Shown: in pieces, positions 49,746-58,600 of the stretch
How the letters are laid out: each line of letters begins with the position of its first letter
How positions within the stretch are numbered: the first letter of the stretch is position 1
Assembly: GCF_041020765.1 (NCBI RefSeq)
Contig: NZ_JBEUEJ010000004.1
DNA: 64,000 nt
Origin: Kineococcus terrestris
GTDB taxonomy: Bacteria > Actinomycetota > Actinomycetes > Actinomycetales > Kineococcaceae
Strand: one strand, 5' to 3'
Translations under genes and position numbers: made by a program
Notes under the pieces: generated by a model
The model's database searches: none
Told to the model about the DNA's origin: nothing
What the model saw: only the letters and a program-made list of their open reading frames with translations

Positions 49746-50564
49746 GTGCCCTTCGTCACCACCCCCGACGGCGTCGAGATCTACTACACCGAGGCCGGAT
49801 CGGGTCAGCCCATCGTGCTCAGCCACGGCTGGCCGCTCAGCTCCGACGCGTGGCAGGTCGAGCTGAAGGTGTTCTCCGACGCCGGCTACCGCGTGGTCGC
49901 CCACGACCGCCGCGGCCACGGCCGGTCGGAGAAGACCGCCGTCGGCCACGACATGGACACCTACGCCCGCGACCTCGCAGCGGTCGTCGAGGCGCTGGAC
50001 CTGCGCGACGTCATCGTCATGGGCCACTCCACCGGCGGCGGCGAGGTCGTGCGCTACGCCGCCCGCAACGCCGACGGGCGGGTTGCCCGGGTCGTCACCT
50101 TCGGCGCCGTCCCCCCGCAAATGGTGAAGTCCGAGACGAACCCCGACGGCCTGCCGGTCGAGGTGTTCGACGGCATCCGCGAGAACGTCCTGAAGGACCG
50201 CTCGCAGTTCTGGAAGGACCTGGCGGAGAGCTTCTTCGGCGCCAACCACGGCCGCGACGTCTCGCAGGGCGAGAAGGACGACTTCTGGCGCCAGGGGATG
50301 CTCGTGAACCTCGTCGCCGCCTACGACTGCGTGGCGGTGTTCTCCGAGACGGAGTTCACCGACGACCTGAAGGCGCTCGACGTGCCGGTCCTCATCGCCC
50401 ACGGCGACGACGACCAAATCGTGCCCATCGGCGCCTCCGCCCTCAAGGCCGCGGAACTGGTGCAGCACGGGACGCTGAAGGTGTACTCGGGCGCCCCGCA
50501 CGCCGTCCACGGCGACTACCGCGAGGCCCTGCACCGCGACGTGCTGGCCTGGCTGGTGGACTGA
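49746..50564 (+). CDS. Alpha/beta hydrolase, non-heme haloperoxidase type
   Basis: The 272-residue protein matches bacterial cofactor-free haloperoxidases/esterases: SHGWPLSSDAW (oxyanion side), AHDRRGHGRS, the nucleophile in MGHSTGGGEV, Asp in AHGDDDQIVP and His in GAPHAVHGD. In vivo these are probably esterases or perhydrolases. AGGAG lies six bases before the GTG. It stands alone, and a palindromic repeat follows it. Confidence 0.92.
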   Translation: MPFVTTPDGVEIYYTEAGSGQPIVLSHGWPLSSDAWQVELKVFSDAGYRVVAHDRRGHGRSEKTAVGHDMDTYARDLAAVVEALDLRDVIVMGHSTGGGEVVRYAARNADGRVARVVTFGAVPPQMVKSETNPDGLPVEVFDGIRENVLKDRSQFWKDLAESFFGANHGRDVSQGEKDDFWRQGMLVNLVAAYDCVAVFSETEFTDDLKALDVPVLIAHGDDDQIVPIGASALKAAELVQHGTLKVYSGAPHAVHGDYREALHRDVLAWLVD

Positions 50565-50583
50565 CCGCTCGCGCGCGTGCCGC

Positions 50584-50642
50584 GCGGGTGGAGCGTTCCG
50601 GCCGCCAGGAGGCGTGATCAAAGAACGGAACGCTCCACCCGC
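50584..50642. repeat. Palindromic intergenic repeat (family A, copy 1)
   Basis: The 17-bp arms (GCGGGTGGAGCGTTCCG and its complement) enclose a 25-base loop. Related elements with the same GGGTGGAGCGTTCCG core occur at 53841 and 55564. The remaining 250 bases up to the gene at 50895 contain no gene, and I see no riboswitch consensus there. Confidence 0.75.
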
Positions 50643-50894
50643 CACCGCCCACCACCGACGCGCCGCGGCCGCACGTTCGGCCGGTGCGGACCAGCGAGGC
50701 GCCATCCGGTCGCGCGTCGGAGCGCAGCACCACGACGACTGGCGGTGAGATCTCTCGCGGTCGAGCCACCGATCGGAGCGAACCGCCCCCGAGAGCGGCG
50801 ACGAGCGGCATCCTGAGCGGCGTGCGGTGAGGCGGTGACGGCACCTCGCGGCACATCCCCGGTCACGTGAAGCCCTCGCGGAGGACGACCACTC

Positions 50895-52379
50895 ATGCGC
50901 ATCCCCATCGCCAGGAACGACCTGCCCCGCCGTCGCCGACAGGGGCGCCTGGCGCGAGCCGTGCTCGTCGCCGCGCTGACCCTCTCGGTCACGGCTACCG
51001 GTGGCCTCCCGGCCACCGCGTCGGAGGCAGCTGCCGCACCGGCCCCCGACGCCGCGCAGGACGACCGCACATTCGGGACCACCGGTTCGTCCAGCGCCTT
51101 CGTCCTGCGCGAGGGGCAGGCCGTGGCCAGTCCCGACGGGTCGGTGGTCCTGCGGATGCAGAGCGACGGGAACCTGGTCCTGTACCGCCGCGGCGTGGCC
51201 ATCTGGGCCACCAGCACGCGCGTGGGCCGCGGCGGAACGGCGGAGATGCAGGGTGACGGGAACTTCGTCGTCTACGACGCGCGGCACGTGGCCGCCTGGC
51301 ACACCCACACGGCTGGGGAGGCGGGCGCCCGGCTCGCCGTCCAGGACGACGGCAACCTCGTCGTGTACAGCCGCACCGGCCGCCCGGTCTGGGCCAGCGG
51401 AACCCACGACTGCTCCAGGTACTCCAACGGCGCCGTGCTGTGCGGGGCGATCCGCGACCTCTACGACCGCCTCGGTGGAGAGCGCAGCGACCTGGGCCGT
51501 CCGGAATCCAGCGACTGGATGGCGGGTGGCGGCCGCGGTCGGGGCGTCCACTTCCGCGGCGGCGCGTCGATCTACTGGACCGTCACGACCGGGCCGGCCG
51601 TCGTCCGTGGCGCCATCCGGGACAAGTGGTTCCAGCACGGCGCGGAGAACGGGTTCATGGGTTTCCCGCTGACCAGCGAGACACCGACCCCCGCCTCGCC
51701 CGGAGCCTTCAGCCACTTCCAGGGCGCCTCCGTCTACTACTCCCCGCGCAGCGGCACGCACGAAGTGCGGGGCGCCGTGCGCGATCTGTGGGCGCGCTCC
51801 GGCTGGGAGCAGGGTCCTCTGGGATTCCCGGTGACCGACGAGTCCGACACCTACGCCGACCGGCGGGTGAGGCGCGTCAGCTACTTCCAGGGCGGAGCTG
51901 TCTGGCACGGCCCTGTCGGCACCTTCCGGACCAGCAAGTACACCGTGCCGCTGCAGACCCCGGCCATCGAGGCGGAATCCGTGATGATCCTGAACATCCG
52001 GGACTTCACCGACCTGAAGAGGAACCGGAGCCGGTACGGGTGGACCGGCGACCTGGACTGGACGGACGACGGCTGTTCCGTGCCCGACCCGGCTGTCGTC
52101 GGCTTCACCAAGGAGGCGTTCGACGCGGCCTTCGTGGAGGCGTGCCAGCGCCACGACTTCGGCAACCGCAACTTCGGTCCCCGCAGCAGGCTGCGGCTGG
52201 ACCCGAGCGACGCCCGGTTCAACGACATCAACCACAAGTTGCGCAACGACGCGACTGCTATCTGCAACCAGAAGGGGAACCCGCTGTACAACACCAACCT
52301 CGGTCCCTGGCGGTGCACATCGATGACCACGCCGTTGTTCCACGCCGTCGACAGGACCAAGAGCAGGTGGTGGGACTGA
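50895..52379 (+). CDS. Secreted lectin-LGFP-phospholipase A2 protein
   Basis: The 494-residue precursor has a basic N terminus and signal peptide (to about residue 45). A bulb-type (B-lectin) domain follows at about 68-168, with three mannose-binding motifs of the form QxDxNxVxY (Q89-Y97, Q119-Y127, Q150-Y158). LGFP repeats follow at about 180-335. The C-terminal domain (368-480) has a bacterial/fungal PLA2 pattern: DDGCSVPDP, then CQRHDFGNRNFG with catalytic H420-D421, and later cysteines. It would bind mannose-rich surfaces, attach to envelopes and hydrolyse phospholipids. No ribosome binding site is clear before the ATG. Confidence 0.8.
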   Translation: MRIPIARNDLPRRRRQGRLARAVLVAALTLSVTATGGLPATASEAAAAPAPDAAQDDRTFGTTGSSSAFVLREGQAVASPDGSVVLRMQSDGNLVLYRRGVAIWATSTRVGRGGTAEMQGDGNFVVYDARHVAAWHTHTAGEAGARLAVQDDGNLVVYSRTGRPVWASGTHDCSRYSNGAVLCGAIRDLYDRLGGERSDLGRPESSDWMAGGGRGRGVHFRGGASIYWTVTTGPAVVRGAIRDKWFQHGAENGFMGFPLTSETPTPASPGAFSHFQGASVYYSPRSGTHEVRGAVRDLWARSGWEQGPLGFPVTDESDTYADRRVRRVSYFQGGAVWHGPVGTFRTSKYTVPLQTPAIEAESVMILNIRDFTDLKRNRSRYGWTGDLDWTDDGCSVPDPAVVGFTKEAFDAAFVEACQRHDFGNRNFGPRSRLRLDPSDARFNDINHKLRNDATAICNQKGNPLYNTNLGPWRCTSMTTPLFHAVDRTKSRWWD

Positions 52380-52463
52380 TCGCTGCGCGCCGTCGGTACT
52401 GGCACCGACAGCGCGGGTGCCCCACCCGGGGCGCACGTCGCGGCCACCGGAGCCGCCCCGCGC

Positions 52464-52904
52464 TCACGCCACGTCGCGCCCCTGCCCGTCCTCCAGGCAC
52501 GGGGCAGGGGTGCCCGCCCACAGCTGCCCGGCCGTGCCGTCGGCCAGCCGCGCGGCGTACAGGTCGGCCTTGGCGGCGATCGCGTCACGGGCCGCGACGA
52601 GTTCGGCGACCTGCTGCTCGACGCGCTGCTGGTGCGCGCGCAGCAGCTCGTAGCGCTCGCGCTCGTTGCCCTCCCCCGCGCGCACCAGGTCGGCGTACTC
52701 GCGGATCGTCGGCAGCGGCATTCCGGTGGCGCGCAGCCGCGCGCACATGCGCACCCACTCCACCTCGAACGTCCCGTAGCTGCGCCGCCCGGCGGCGTCG
52801 CGGGCCACCGGGTGCACGAACAGGGCTTCGCGCTCGTAGAAGCGCAGCGTGTCCACGCTCACGCCGGTGAGCTCGCTGACCTCGCCGATGCTGAACCGCT
52901 CCAC
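52464..52904 (-). CDS. MerR family transcriptional regulator
   Basis: The 146-residue protein has the MerR N-terminal winged helix (FSIGEVSELTGVSVDTLRFYEREALF, then RDAAGRRSYGTFEVEWV) and a long dimerisation coiled coil (ELLRAHQQRVEQQVAELVAARDAI). One cysteine lies near the C terminus (APCLEDGQG). It is divergent from an SDR gene whose promoter has the 19-bp spacer that MerR proteins act on. Confidence 0.92.
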   Translation of the reverse strand: MERFSIGEVSELTGVSVDTLRFYEREALFVHPVARDAAGRRSYGTFEVEWVRMCARLRATGMPLPTIREYADLVRAGEGNERERYELLRAHQQRVEQQVAELVAARDAIAAKADLYAARLADGTAGQLWAGTPAPCLEDGQGRDVA

Positions 52905-52943
52905 GGCACCACTGTACGAACGGGCGGCACCGTTCTGCGAGGG

Positions 52944-52974
52944 TTGACCTGGAGTCGGCTCCAGCTCCTAGCGT
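52944..52974 (+). promoter_or_regulatory. MerR-type promoter of the SDR gene
   Basis: TTGACC (52944-52949), a 19-bp spacer and TAGCGT (52969-52974). The spacer holds the dyad CTGGAG, TCGG, CTCCAG (52949-52964). The over-long spacer with a centred dyad is the hallmark of MerR-activated promoters. The -10 is seven bases before the ATG at 52982, so the mRNA is probably leaderless. Confidence 0.75.
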
Positions 52975-52981
52975 CCCCGCC

Positions 52982-53836
52982 ATGACACCGATCGACCTCG
53001 CGGACACCACCTGGATCGTCACCGGAGCCTCCAGCGGCCTGGGCCGCCTGACCACCGAGCGCCTGCTCGCGACGGGGGCGCGCGTGGCGGCCGTGGTGCG
53101 CCGGCCGGACGCCCTCGACGACCTGCGCGACGACGCCGGCGACCGCCTGCTGGTGGGCGTCGCCGACGTCACCGACGCCGCTGCGGTCCGCGCCGCGGTG
53201 GACGGCGCGTTCGCCCGGTTCGGGCGGGTGGACGTCGTCCTCAGCAACGCCGGCTACGGGTTGTTCTGCTCCGTGGAGGAGGCCTCCGACGACCAGGTGG
53301 AGCAGCAGCTGCGCACCAACGTCCTCGGCTCGATGCACGTCGTCCGGGCGGCGCTGCCGCACCTGCGGCGGCAGGGCGGCGGGCGCGTCCTGCAGGTCTC
53401 CTCGGCCGGCGGGCAGACGACCTACCCGGGCTTCAGCTACTACCACGCCTCGAAGTGGGCGATCGAGGGTTTCTGCCAGACCCTGGCGCTGGAGACGGCG
53501 CCGTTCGGGATCGCCACGACGATCGTCGAGCCCGGCGCCACGGGCACGGGTTTCGCCGCGGCCCTGGTCACCGCCCCCGTGCTGGAGGCCTACGAGGACA
53601 CCCCGGCCGGTCACGTCCGCCGGCTCGTGACCTCCGGGGAGTTCCCCGTGCCCGGTGACGCCGGGAAGGTCGTGGACGCGGTGCTGGAGGTGGTCGCCAG
53701 CGGGCGGACGCCGCTGCGGCTGCCGCTGGGCCCGGACACCTACGCCGACGTGCGGGCGGACCTGCGCGCGCGGCTGGAGGAGCTGGAGGCGCAGCGGGAG
53801 GTGGCGCTGTCCACGGCCGCCACGGCTGGCGCGTGA
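52982..53836 (+). CDS. SDR family oxidoreductase
   Basis: The 284-residue classical SDR has the cofactor motif TGASSGLG, the NAG motif in LSNAGYG, and the catalytic Ser in VSSAGG with Tyr/Lys in YYHASKWA. A long C-terminal helix (ADLRARLEELEAQREV) extends beyond the fold. It would act on a carbonyl or alcohol with NADP(H). It is induced through the divergent MerR regulator, as its promoter architecture shows. Confidence 0.92.
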   Translation: MTPIDLADTTWIVTGASSGLGRLTTERLLATGARVAAVVRRPDALDDLRDDAGDRLLVGVADVTDAAAVRAAVDGAFARFGRVDVVLSNAGYGLFCSVEEASDDQVEQQLRTNVLGSMHVVRAALPHLRRQGGGRVLQVSSAGGQTTYPGFSYYHASKWAIEGFCQTLALETAPFGIATTIVEPGATGTGFAAALVTAPVLEAYEDTPAGHVRRLVTSGEFPVPGDAGKVVDAVLEVVASGRTPLRLPLGPDTYADVRADLRARLEELEAQREVALSTAATAGA

Positions 53837-53840
53837 GCGG

Positions 53841-53891
53841 GTGGAGCGTTCTCGTCGTCCCGATGGCGTCTCGACGACCGGAACGCTCCAG
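53841..53891. repeat. Palindromic intergenic repeat (family A, copy 2, degenerate)
   Basis: TGGAGCGTTC and GAACGCTCCA are perfect 10-bp arms. After two mismatches the stem resumes with GTCGTC-like pairing. The element follows the SDR gene. It has the same outer core as the copies at 50584 and 55564 but has diverged inside. Confidence 0.65.
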
Positions 53892-53945
53892 TCGCGCCAC
53901 CAGCGGACCTGGTGCAGCACACCGCTCGGCGCAGCCGCGTCAGGC

Positions 53946-54350
53946 TCAGCCCGCCCCGATCAGGGGAGCGAGTCCCCGGGCGATCTCCCGCGCACGCGGC
54001 AGGTCACGCGCCGCGGCGGGACGGCGCACCTCCAGCACGCCCTCACGCGGGGCCGGGTCGCTGACGTCCAGGACCACCGCGCGCCCGTCGACCAGCATGG
54101 CGTCCAGCAGCCGCTCGGCGTCGGCGGCCGCCGCGACGACCCGCGAGCGCAGCAGGTGGCCCACCGCGGTCGTGCGCGCCAGCCGCAGCAGAAGGCTCTC
54201 GTCGTCCAGGTGGTGCAGCTCGGGGCGGCGCAGCAGGACGCGTGCGAGCGCGCTGATCTCCGCGGGGCTCGCGGGCCGGACCGCCGCAGCCGCGCCGGCG
54301 CCCGGGCGCACGGGCGCGTTGACGCGGATCGGTCGGTGCTGGCGCCCCAC
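53946..54350 (-). CDS. Unrecognised protein
   Basis: The 134-residue protein starts at a GTG with GAGGAG six bases upstream. The centre looks helical (ISALARVLLRRPELHHLDDESLLLRLARTTAVGHLLRS). A short beta region follows (LLDAMLVDGRAVVLDVSDPAPREGVLEV). There is no signal peptide, membrane helix or known motif. Codon use is typical of the window. The function is unknown. Confidence 0.6.
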   Translation of the reverse strand: MGRQHRPIRVNAPVRPGAGAAAAVRPASPAEISALARVLLRRPELHHLDDESLLLRLARTTAVGHLLRSRVVAAAADAERLLDAMLVDGRAVVLDVSDPAPREGVLEVRRPAAARDLPRAREIARGLAPLIGAG

Positions 54351-54544
54351 GGCGGTCTCCTCACGAGCATCAGGCGCTCACGCCCACCGTGAGCCGTCCT
54401 GTCGTTCCCTGGTCGGTTCCTCACACATCGGCGGACGCGGGTGGTCAGGTGATCGGCCGTCCGGGCGCTCCCCGTTCGGGTGATGCGAGCGCCGGGCAGG
54501 GAGGGACGACGAGGAGCCTCGCTCGTCGCCTCCCGGTCGGCGCG

Positions 54545-55435
54545 TCAGCGCATGTCGAGCTCGACGTCCACCGGGGTGACGACGGAGGCAATGACCCTGC
54601 CGTCGAGGTGGTACCGGGTGGTCGTGAGCTTGGTGACGTGCAGGTAGTCCCAGCCGGGCTCGGTCCCAGCCGGGCAGCGCAGTTCGTGCGGCGCGTACTG
54701 CTGGTACTTCTTGATCTCCGTCAGGTCGAACCCGCTGGCGACCACGCGGACCGGGGTCGTGGAGGCCGGGACGCTGCCCTCGCCGGAGTCGCCCCACGGA
54801 GTGCCGACGCCGTAGCTGGTGTTCCCGGCCCCGGCGGGGGTGCCGTACCGCTCGGTGCCGGGGACCAGCGCACCGTCGGGAGCGAAGCAGGCGAGGTACG
54901 TGTCGCCGCTGACACCGTTGGTCAGGCCGGTCGCCACGTTCATCGGCGCTGCGGTGACGACGGGCGTCCCACCGTTCAGCCGGGCGGTAAGGCCGCTGGC
55001 TCCGGTGACCGTCACGGTGCGGGTGTTGTTCGCCTCGTCGGACTCGGTGATGCGACGGGCGTCGTCCACGAAGGCGACGACGCTGTTCGCGCCGGCGGTG
55101 ACCGGCCAGGAGGCCGACCCGCGCGGGCCGCTGTTGGCCGTGAGGGTGACGGAACCACCCGGCGGCAGGCTGCTGCGCCAGGTGTCGGACCAGGTGACCG
55201 TGGAGCCGCGCACGCCGAACCCGACGCCGTGGACGACGCCCTCCGGCGTGGGGGCGTTCCCGCGGTTGGTGACGGTGGCGGTGAAGGTGACGCCCTGCCC
55301 CACGATCGGCGTCCGCGGCGCCCACTTCACGTCGGTGACCACCAGGTCCGGTTGCGCCGGTGCCGCGGACGAGGAGCCGGCGACGGCCACCCCGGCGATG
55401 ACGGCGCTTACCAGGGCAGCACTGAGCTTCTTCAC
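54545..55435 (-). CDS. Secreted protein with a CARDB-like domain
   Basis: The 296-residue precursor has a signal peptide (KKLSAALVSAVIAGVAVAGSSSAA). A CARDB-type immunoglobulin-like domain follows at about 30-140 (PDLVVTDVKWAPRTPIVGQGVTF, TVTNRGNAPT, FVDDARRITESDEANNTRTV). CARDB domains are cell-adhesion-related. The second half has no recognised domain; its two cysteines (YLACFAPDG, ELRCPAGTE) may form a disulphide. GTG 55435 gives a standard signal peptide. A 12-bp hairpin lies just upstream. Confidence 0.8.
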   Translation of the reverse strand: MKKLSAALVSAVIAGVAVAGSSSAAPAQPDLVVTDVKWAPRTPIVGQGVTFTATVTNRGNAPTPEGVVHGVGFGVRGSTVTWSDTWRSSLPPGGSVTLTANSGPRGSASWPVTAGANSVVAFVDDARRITESDEANNTRTVTVTGASGLTARLNGGTPVVTAAPMNVATGLTNGVSGDTYLACFAPDGALVPGTERYGTPAGAGNTSYGVGTPWGDSGEGSVPASTTPVRVVASGFDLTEIKKYQQYAPHELRCPAGTEPGWDYLHVTKLTTTRYHLDGRVIASVVTPVDVELDMR

Positions 55436-55447
55436 GGTTCCCCCCAC

Positions 55448-55477
55448 GCTCACCGCGAGCGATCACTCACGGTGAGC
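55448..55477 (-). promoter_or_regulatory. Hairpin/dyad before the CARDB gene
   Basis: GCTCACCGCGAG and CTCACGGTGAGC are 12-bp arms with one mismatch and a six-base loop. A possible minus-strand -10 (TAGTGT) lies just beyond it, so the dyad would cover the transcript start. It could be an operator or a 5' stem. Confidence 0.4.
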
Positions 55478-55563
55478 ACGGACACTACGCCGCGTCCATC
55501 TCGTGCTGCGCCCCTCCGCGGAGGGCCGTGGACACGCTGCACCAGTCCGGTGCCGCGGAGCAC

Positions 55564-55618
55564 GGGTGGAGCGTTCCGGTCGTCTTGAAGAGGTTCGGAC
55601 TACCGGAACGCTCCACCC
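55564..55618. repeat. Palindromic intergenic repeat (family A, copy 3)
   Basis: Perfect 17-bp arms (GGGTGGAGCGTTCCGGT and its complement) enclose a 21-base loop. It lies directly after the stop of the metalloprotease gene and may also terminate it. Its core is the same as in copies 1 and 2. Confidence 0.75.
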
Positions 55619-55624
55619 ACGACG

Positions 55625-58600
55625 TCAGCGGACGCTGGTGGTGACCGTCCGGGTCGCGAACGACCACGTCATCGACCCGCCCTGGAAGTCCTGCCGCACG
55701 CCACCGGGGACGGGGTGCTCCCCCGAGCGCGGGTAACCCAGCCGGCTGTTCTCCCACCCGGCCGCGTCCCACGCGCGCCGGATCTCCCCCTGCACCACCT
55801 GCGCACCCGTGGCCGGCGACCAGTAGACGGCCCCGCCCTGGAAGGCGGTGAAGGCACCGCCGCGCAGCGCGACCTCACCGGTGGTGGGGAACCCGAGAGA
55901 GCCCCGCACCCCGCCGGCGGCGGTCAGGCGGTCCAGGATCGCCCCGCGCACCTCGTGGGCCCCGGTGGCCGGGGACCACGCGAGCACACCGCGCTGGAAC
56001 GACTGCACGACCCCGCCGCGCACGGCGCGCTCCTCCCCCACGGGGAACCCGACCGGGGAGGTGTTCGCGCCGAGCCGTCGCCACTCGGCGAGCACGTCGC
56101 CCTTCACCACTTGGGCGCCACCGGCCGGGGTCCACCACACCTGCCCGCGCTCGAACGTCGCGTAGGCACCACCGGGGACGGCGACCTCCGAGCTGGTGGG
56201 CCAGCCCAGGGAACCGGTGCGCTCACCGTCGGCCCGGTAGCGGGCCAGGATCGCGCCCTTGACGTTCACGGTGCGGCCGTCGCGGGTGTAGTCCGCGGAG
56301 CCGTCGGCGCGCACGACGACCGGCGGGACCGGGGGCGCGGGGGTGCGCGGGGGCGCGGGGGTGCGCGTGGGCGTCGGGGCCGGCGTGCGGGTCGGCGTCG
56401 GCGCGGGTGCCGTCGTGCGGGTCGGGGTGGGGACCGGTGCGGCGGTCGGGACGGGGGCAGGGGCCGGGAGCGGAGCCGTGGTCGGAACCGGCTGACTGGT
56501 CGTCGGCGGCGTCGTCACGGGCGTCGTCGTCACGGGCGTCGGCGTCACCACCGGGACGACGGGCGGCGAGAAGGTCACCGGATCCGAGGCGACCGACTCG
56601 GGGCTGTTGCCCGCCGCGTTGGCCGCCGTCACGGCGAACGTGTACGTGCCCGCCACGGTCACCGGCAGGGTGGTGCCGGTGCCGCTGGACGCCACCGTCT
56701 GGACGACGGCACCGTCCCGGTAGACGTTCACGCTGTACCCGAGCACGGGGCTGCCACCGCTCGCGGGGGCCGTCCACGTGAGCGTGACCGTCGAGCCGGT
56801 GAGCGTCGCGACGGGCTTGGCGACGGCGGCCGGCGGGGTGGCCACCTCGTACCGGACGACTCCGCTGCGGACCGCGTCGCTCACGCCGACGGCGTTGACG
56901 GCTCGCACCTCGAACGCGTACGGCACGTTCGCGTCGAGCGTGTAGGTGGTGGAGGTGCCGGTGACGGTGCGCGGTGCCTGCGCGACGCCGTCCCGGTGGG
57001 GGGTGACGGTGTACCCGGTGACCGGGCTGCCGTTGGGGGTCGCCGCCGGCCACGACACGCTCGCCGTGGCCCCGGCGGCCGTGGCCGTCACGAACGCGAC
57101 GGGGGACGGCCGGTCGACGGGGACGACGGTGGCGCTGCGGCTGCTCTCCGCGCCCGCACCGACGCCGTTCCGGGCGGTCACGGTGAAGGTGTACGTGGTG
57201 CCGTTGGTGAGACCGGTGACGCGCGTCGACGTCGCGGTGGCCGACACGGTCTTCGCGAGGCCGGACTGCGCCACGCCGTTCACGTGGGGCGTGACGACCT
57301 GGTCGGTGATCGGGGAGCCGTTCGCCGCACCGATCGTCCAGGAGACGTCGGCGGCACCAGGCGCGGAACTCACCGAAGTGATCTCACCGGCGCCGGGAAC
57401 GGTCACCGAGGGATCGACGACGCTTTCCAGGCTCTGGCCGAGGGCCACCTTGACCCGGGCGGTCTGACCGTTGGACGAGAGCGTCTGCACCTTGACGTTC
57501 CCGCTGATCGAGGTGAACACCTCACCGGTCTTCAGGCTCCAGTCGTACTGGGTCGTCCCGGGACTCGCGTCGAGTACCATCGACCCGCCCGTCTCCGAGG
57601 TGTCCGGGCGGGTGATGCGCACGCCCTTGGCCGGTCCGCGCCAGTTCGACGCCGCACGGGTGTCCCCGGCCGAGTCGCCGCGCAGCTCGACGAAGTACCG
57701 GACGTTGTTCGTCGGGTCGACGACGTTGAGGCCGTACGTGCCGTTCGCGGCGCGCACCGGCAGGGCGGCGATGTCGTACACGCCGCTCGCGGTGACGGGC
57801 TTGATGCCACCGCTCACCACCCCGAGCCGGTACTGGTGGGCGACACCGAGGTTGCCGTGCCCGACGTCGGAACCGCTCTCGGACATGACGTCGAAGAGGT
57901 CGCCGTAGGAGACGCGCTGCATGGTGCAGTTGGGGCACCCGCACGCGGAGTTGCCGGCGCTGACGTCCGCCGATGCGGCGCAGTACACGGCGTTCGCGTG
58001 GCCGAGCGACATGTTGTGGCCGAGCTCGTGGGCCCACAGGGAGGACTGGACGTCGGTGACGTACAGCTGCCCGGAGGAGTTGACGCTGGAGCCGATGGTG
58101 CCCTGGCCGTAGGCGGCGCACGCCCCGGAGCTGAGCGCCCGGGCGGGCGTGACGATGACCAGGTGCTCTCGCGGGTTGTTCGCGTTGAACCCCGTCCTGG
58201 TCGCGGCCTCGCTCCACATGCCGAAGGGGTTCGAGCACGGCTGGGCGCTCTGGTACCAGTCCACGACCGAGCCGGCGAGGGTGAACGTCAGCTGACCGTC
58301 GGTCTGCGCGCTCCAGTAGCTCGACGCCGCTTGCAGCGCGGCCTCGACCTGCGCCCTCGTGAAGGGGGTGGCGTCCTGGGTCACGCCGGCCGGGACCGCC
58401 ATGGCGATGCGCACGGTGTGCGGCAGAGCGGCGTTCCCCAGCTCGGGCCGGGGCTCCTCGGCGGGTTCCACGTCGACGACGGACAGCACCTGCAGGACCT
58501 CTGCGTCGGCGTCGCGCACCCGCAGCTCGACGAGCGCCCCCGGCTCCAGGGCGGTGACCCGGGCGTCGGTCACCTGCTGGTACACCGACGGCTCGGTCTC

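Noticed and set aside
50643..50894. Cyclic di-AMP (ydaO-type) riboswitch upstream of the lectin-PLA2 gene
   Set aside because: Such riboswitches often precede wall-related genes in actinobacteria, but the expected conserved GGGG and CCGAATCCGTCAGC blocks are not present.
54449..54480. FliA-type -10 (GCCGATCA) upstream of the gene at 53946-54350
   Set aside because: No CTCA occurs 15-17 bases before it, so it does not match the chemoreceptor promoter.
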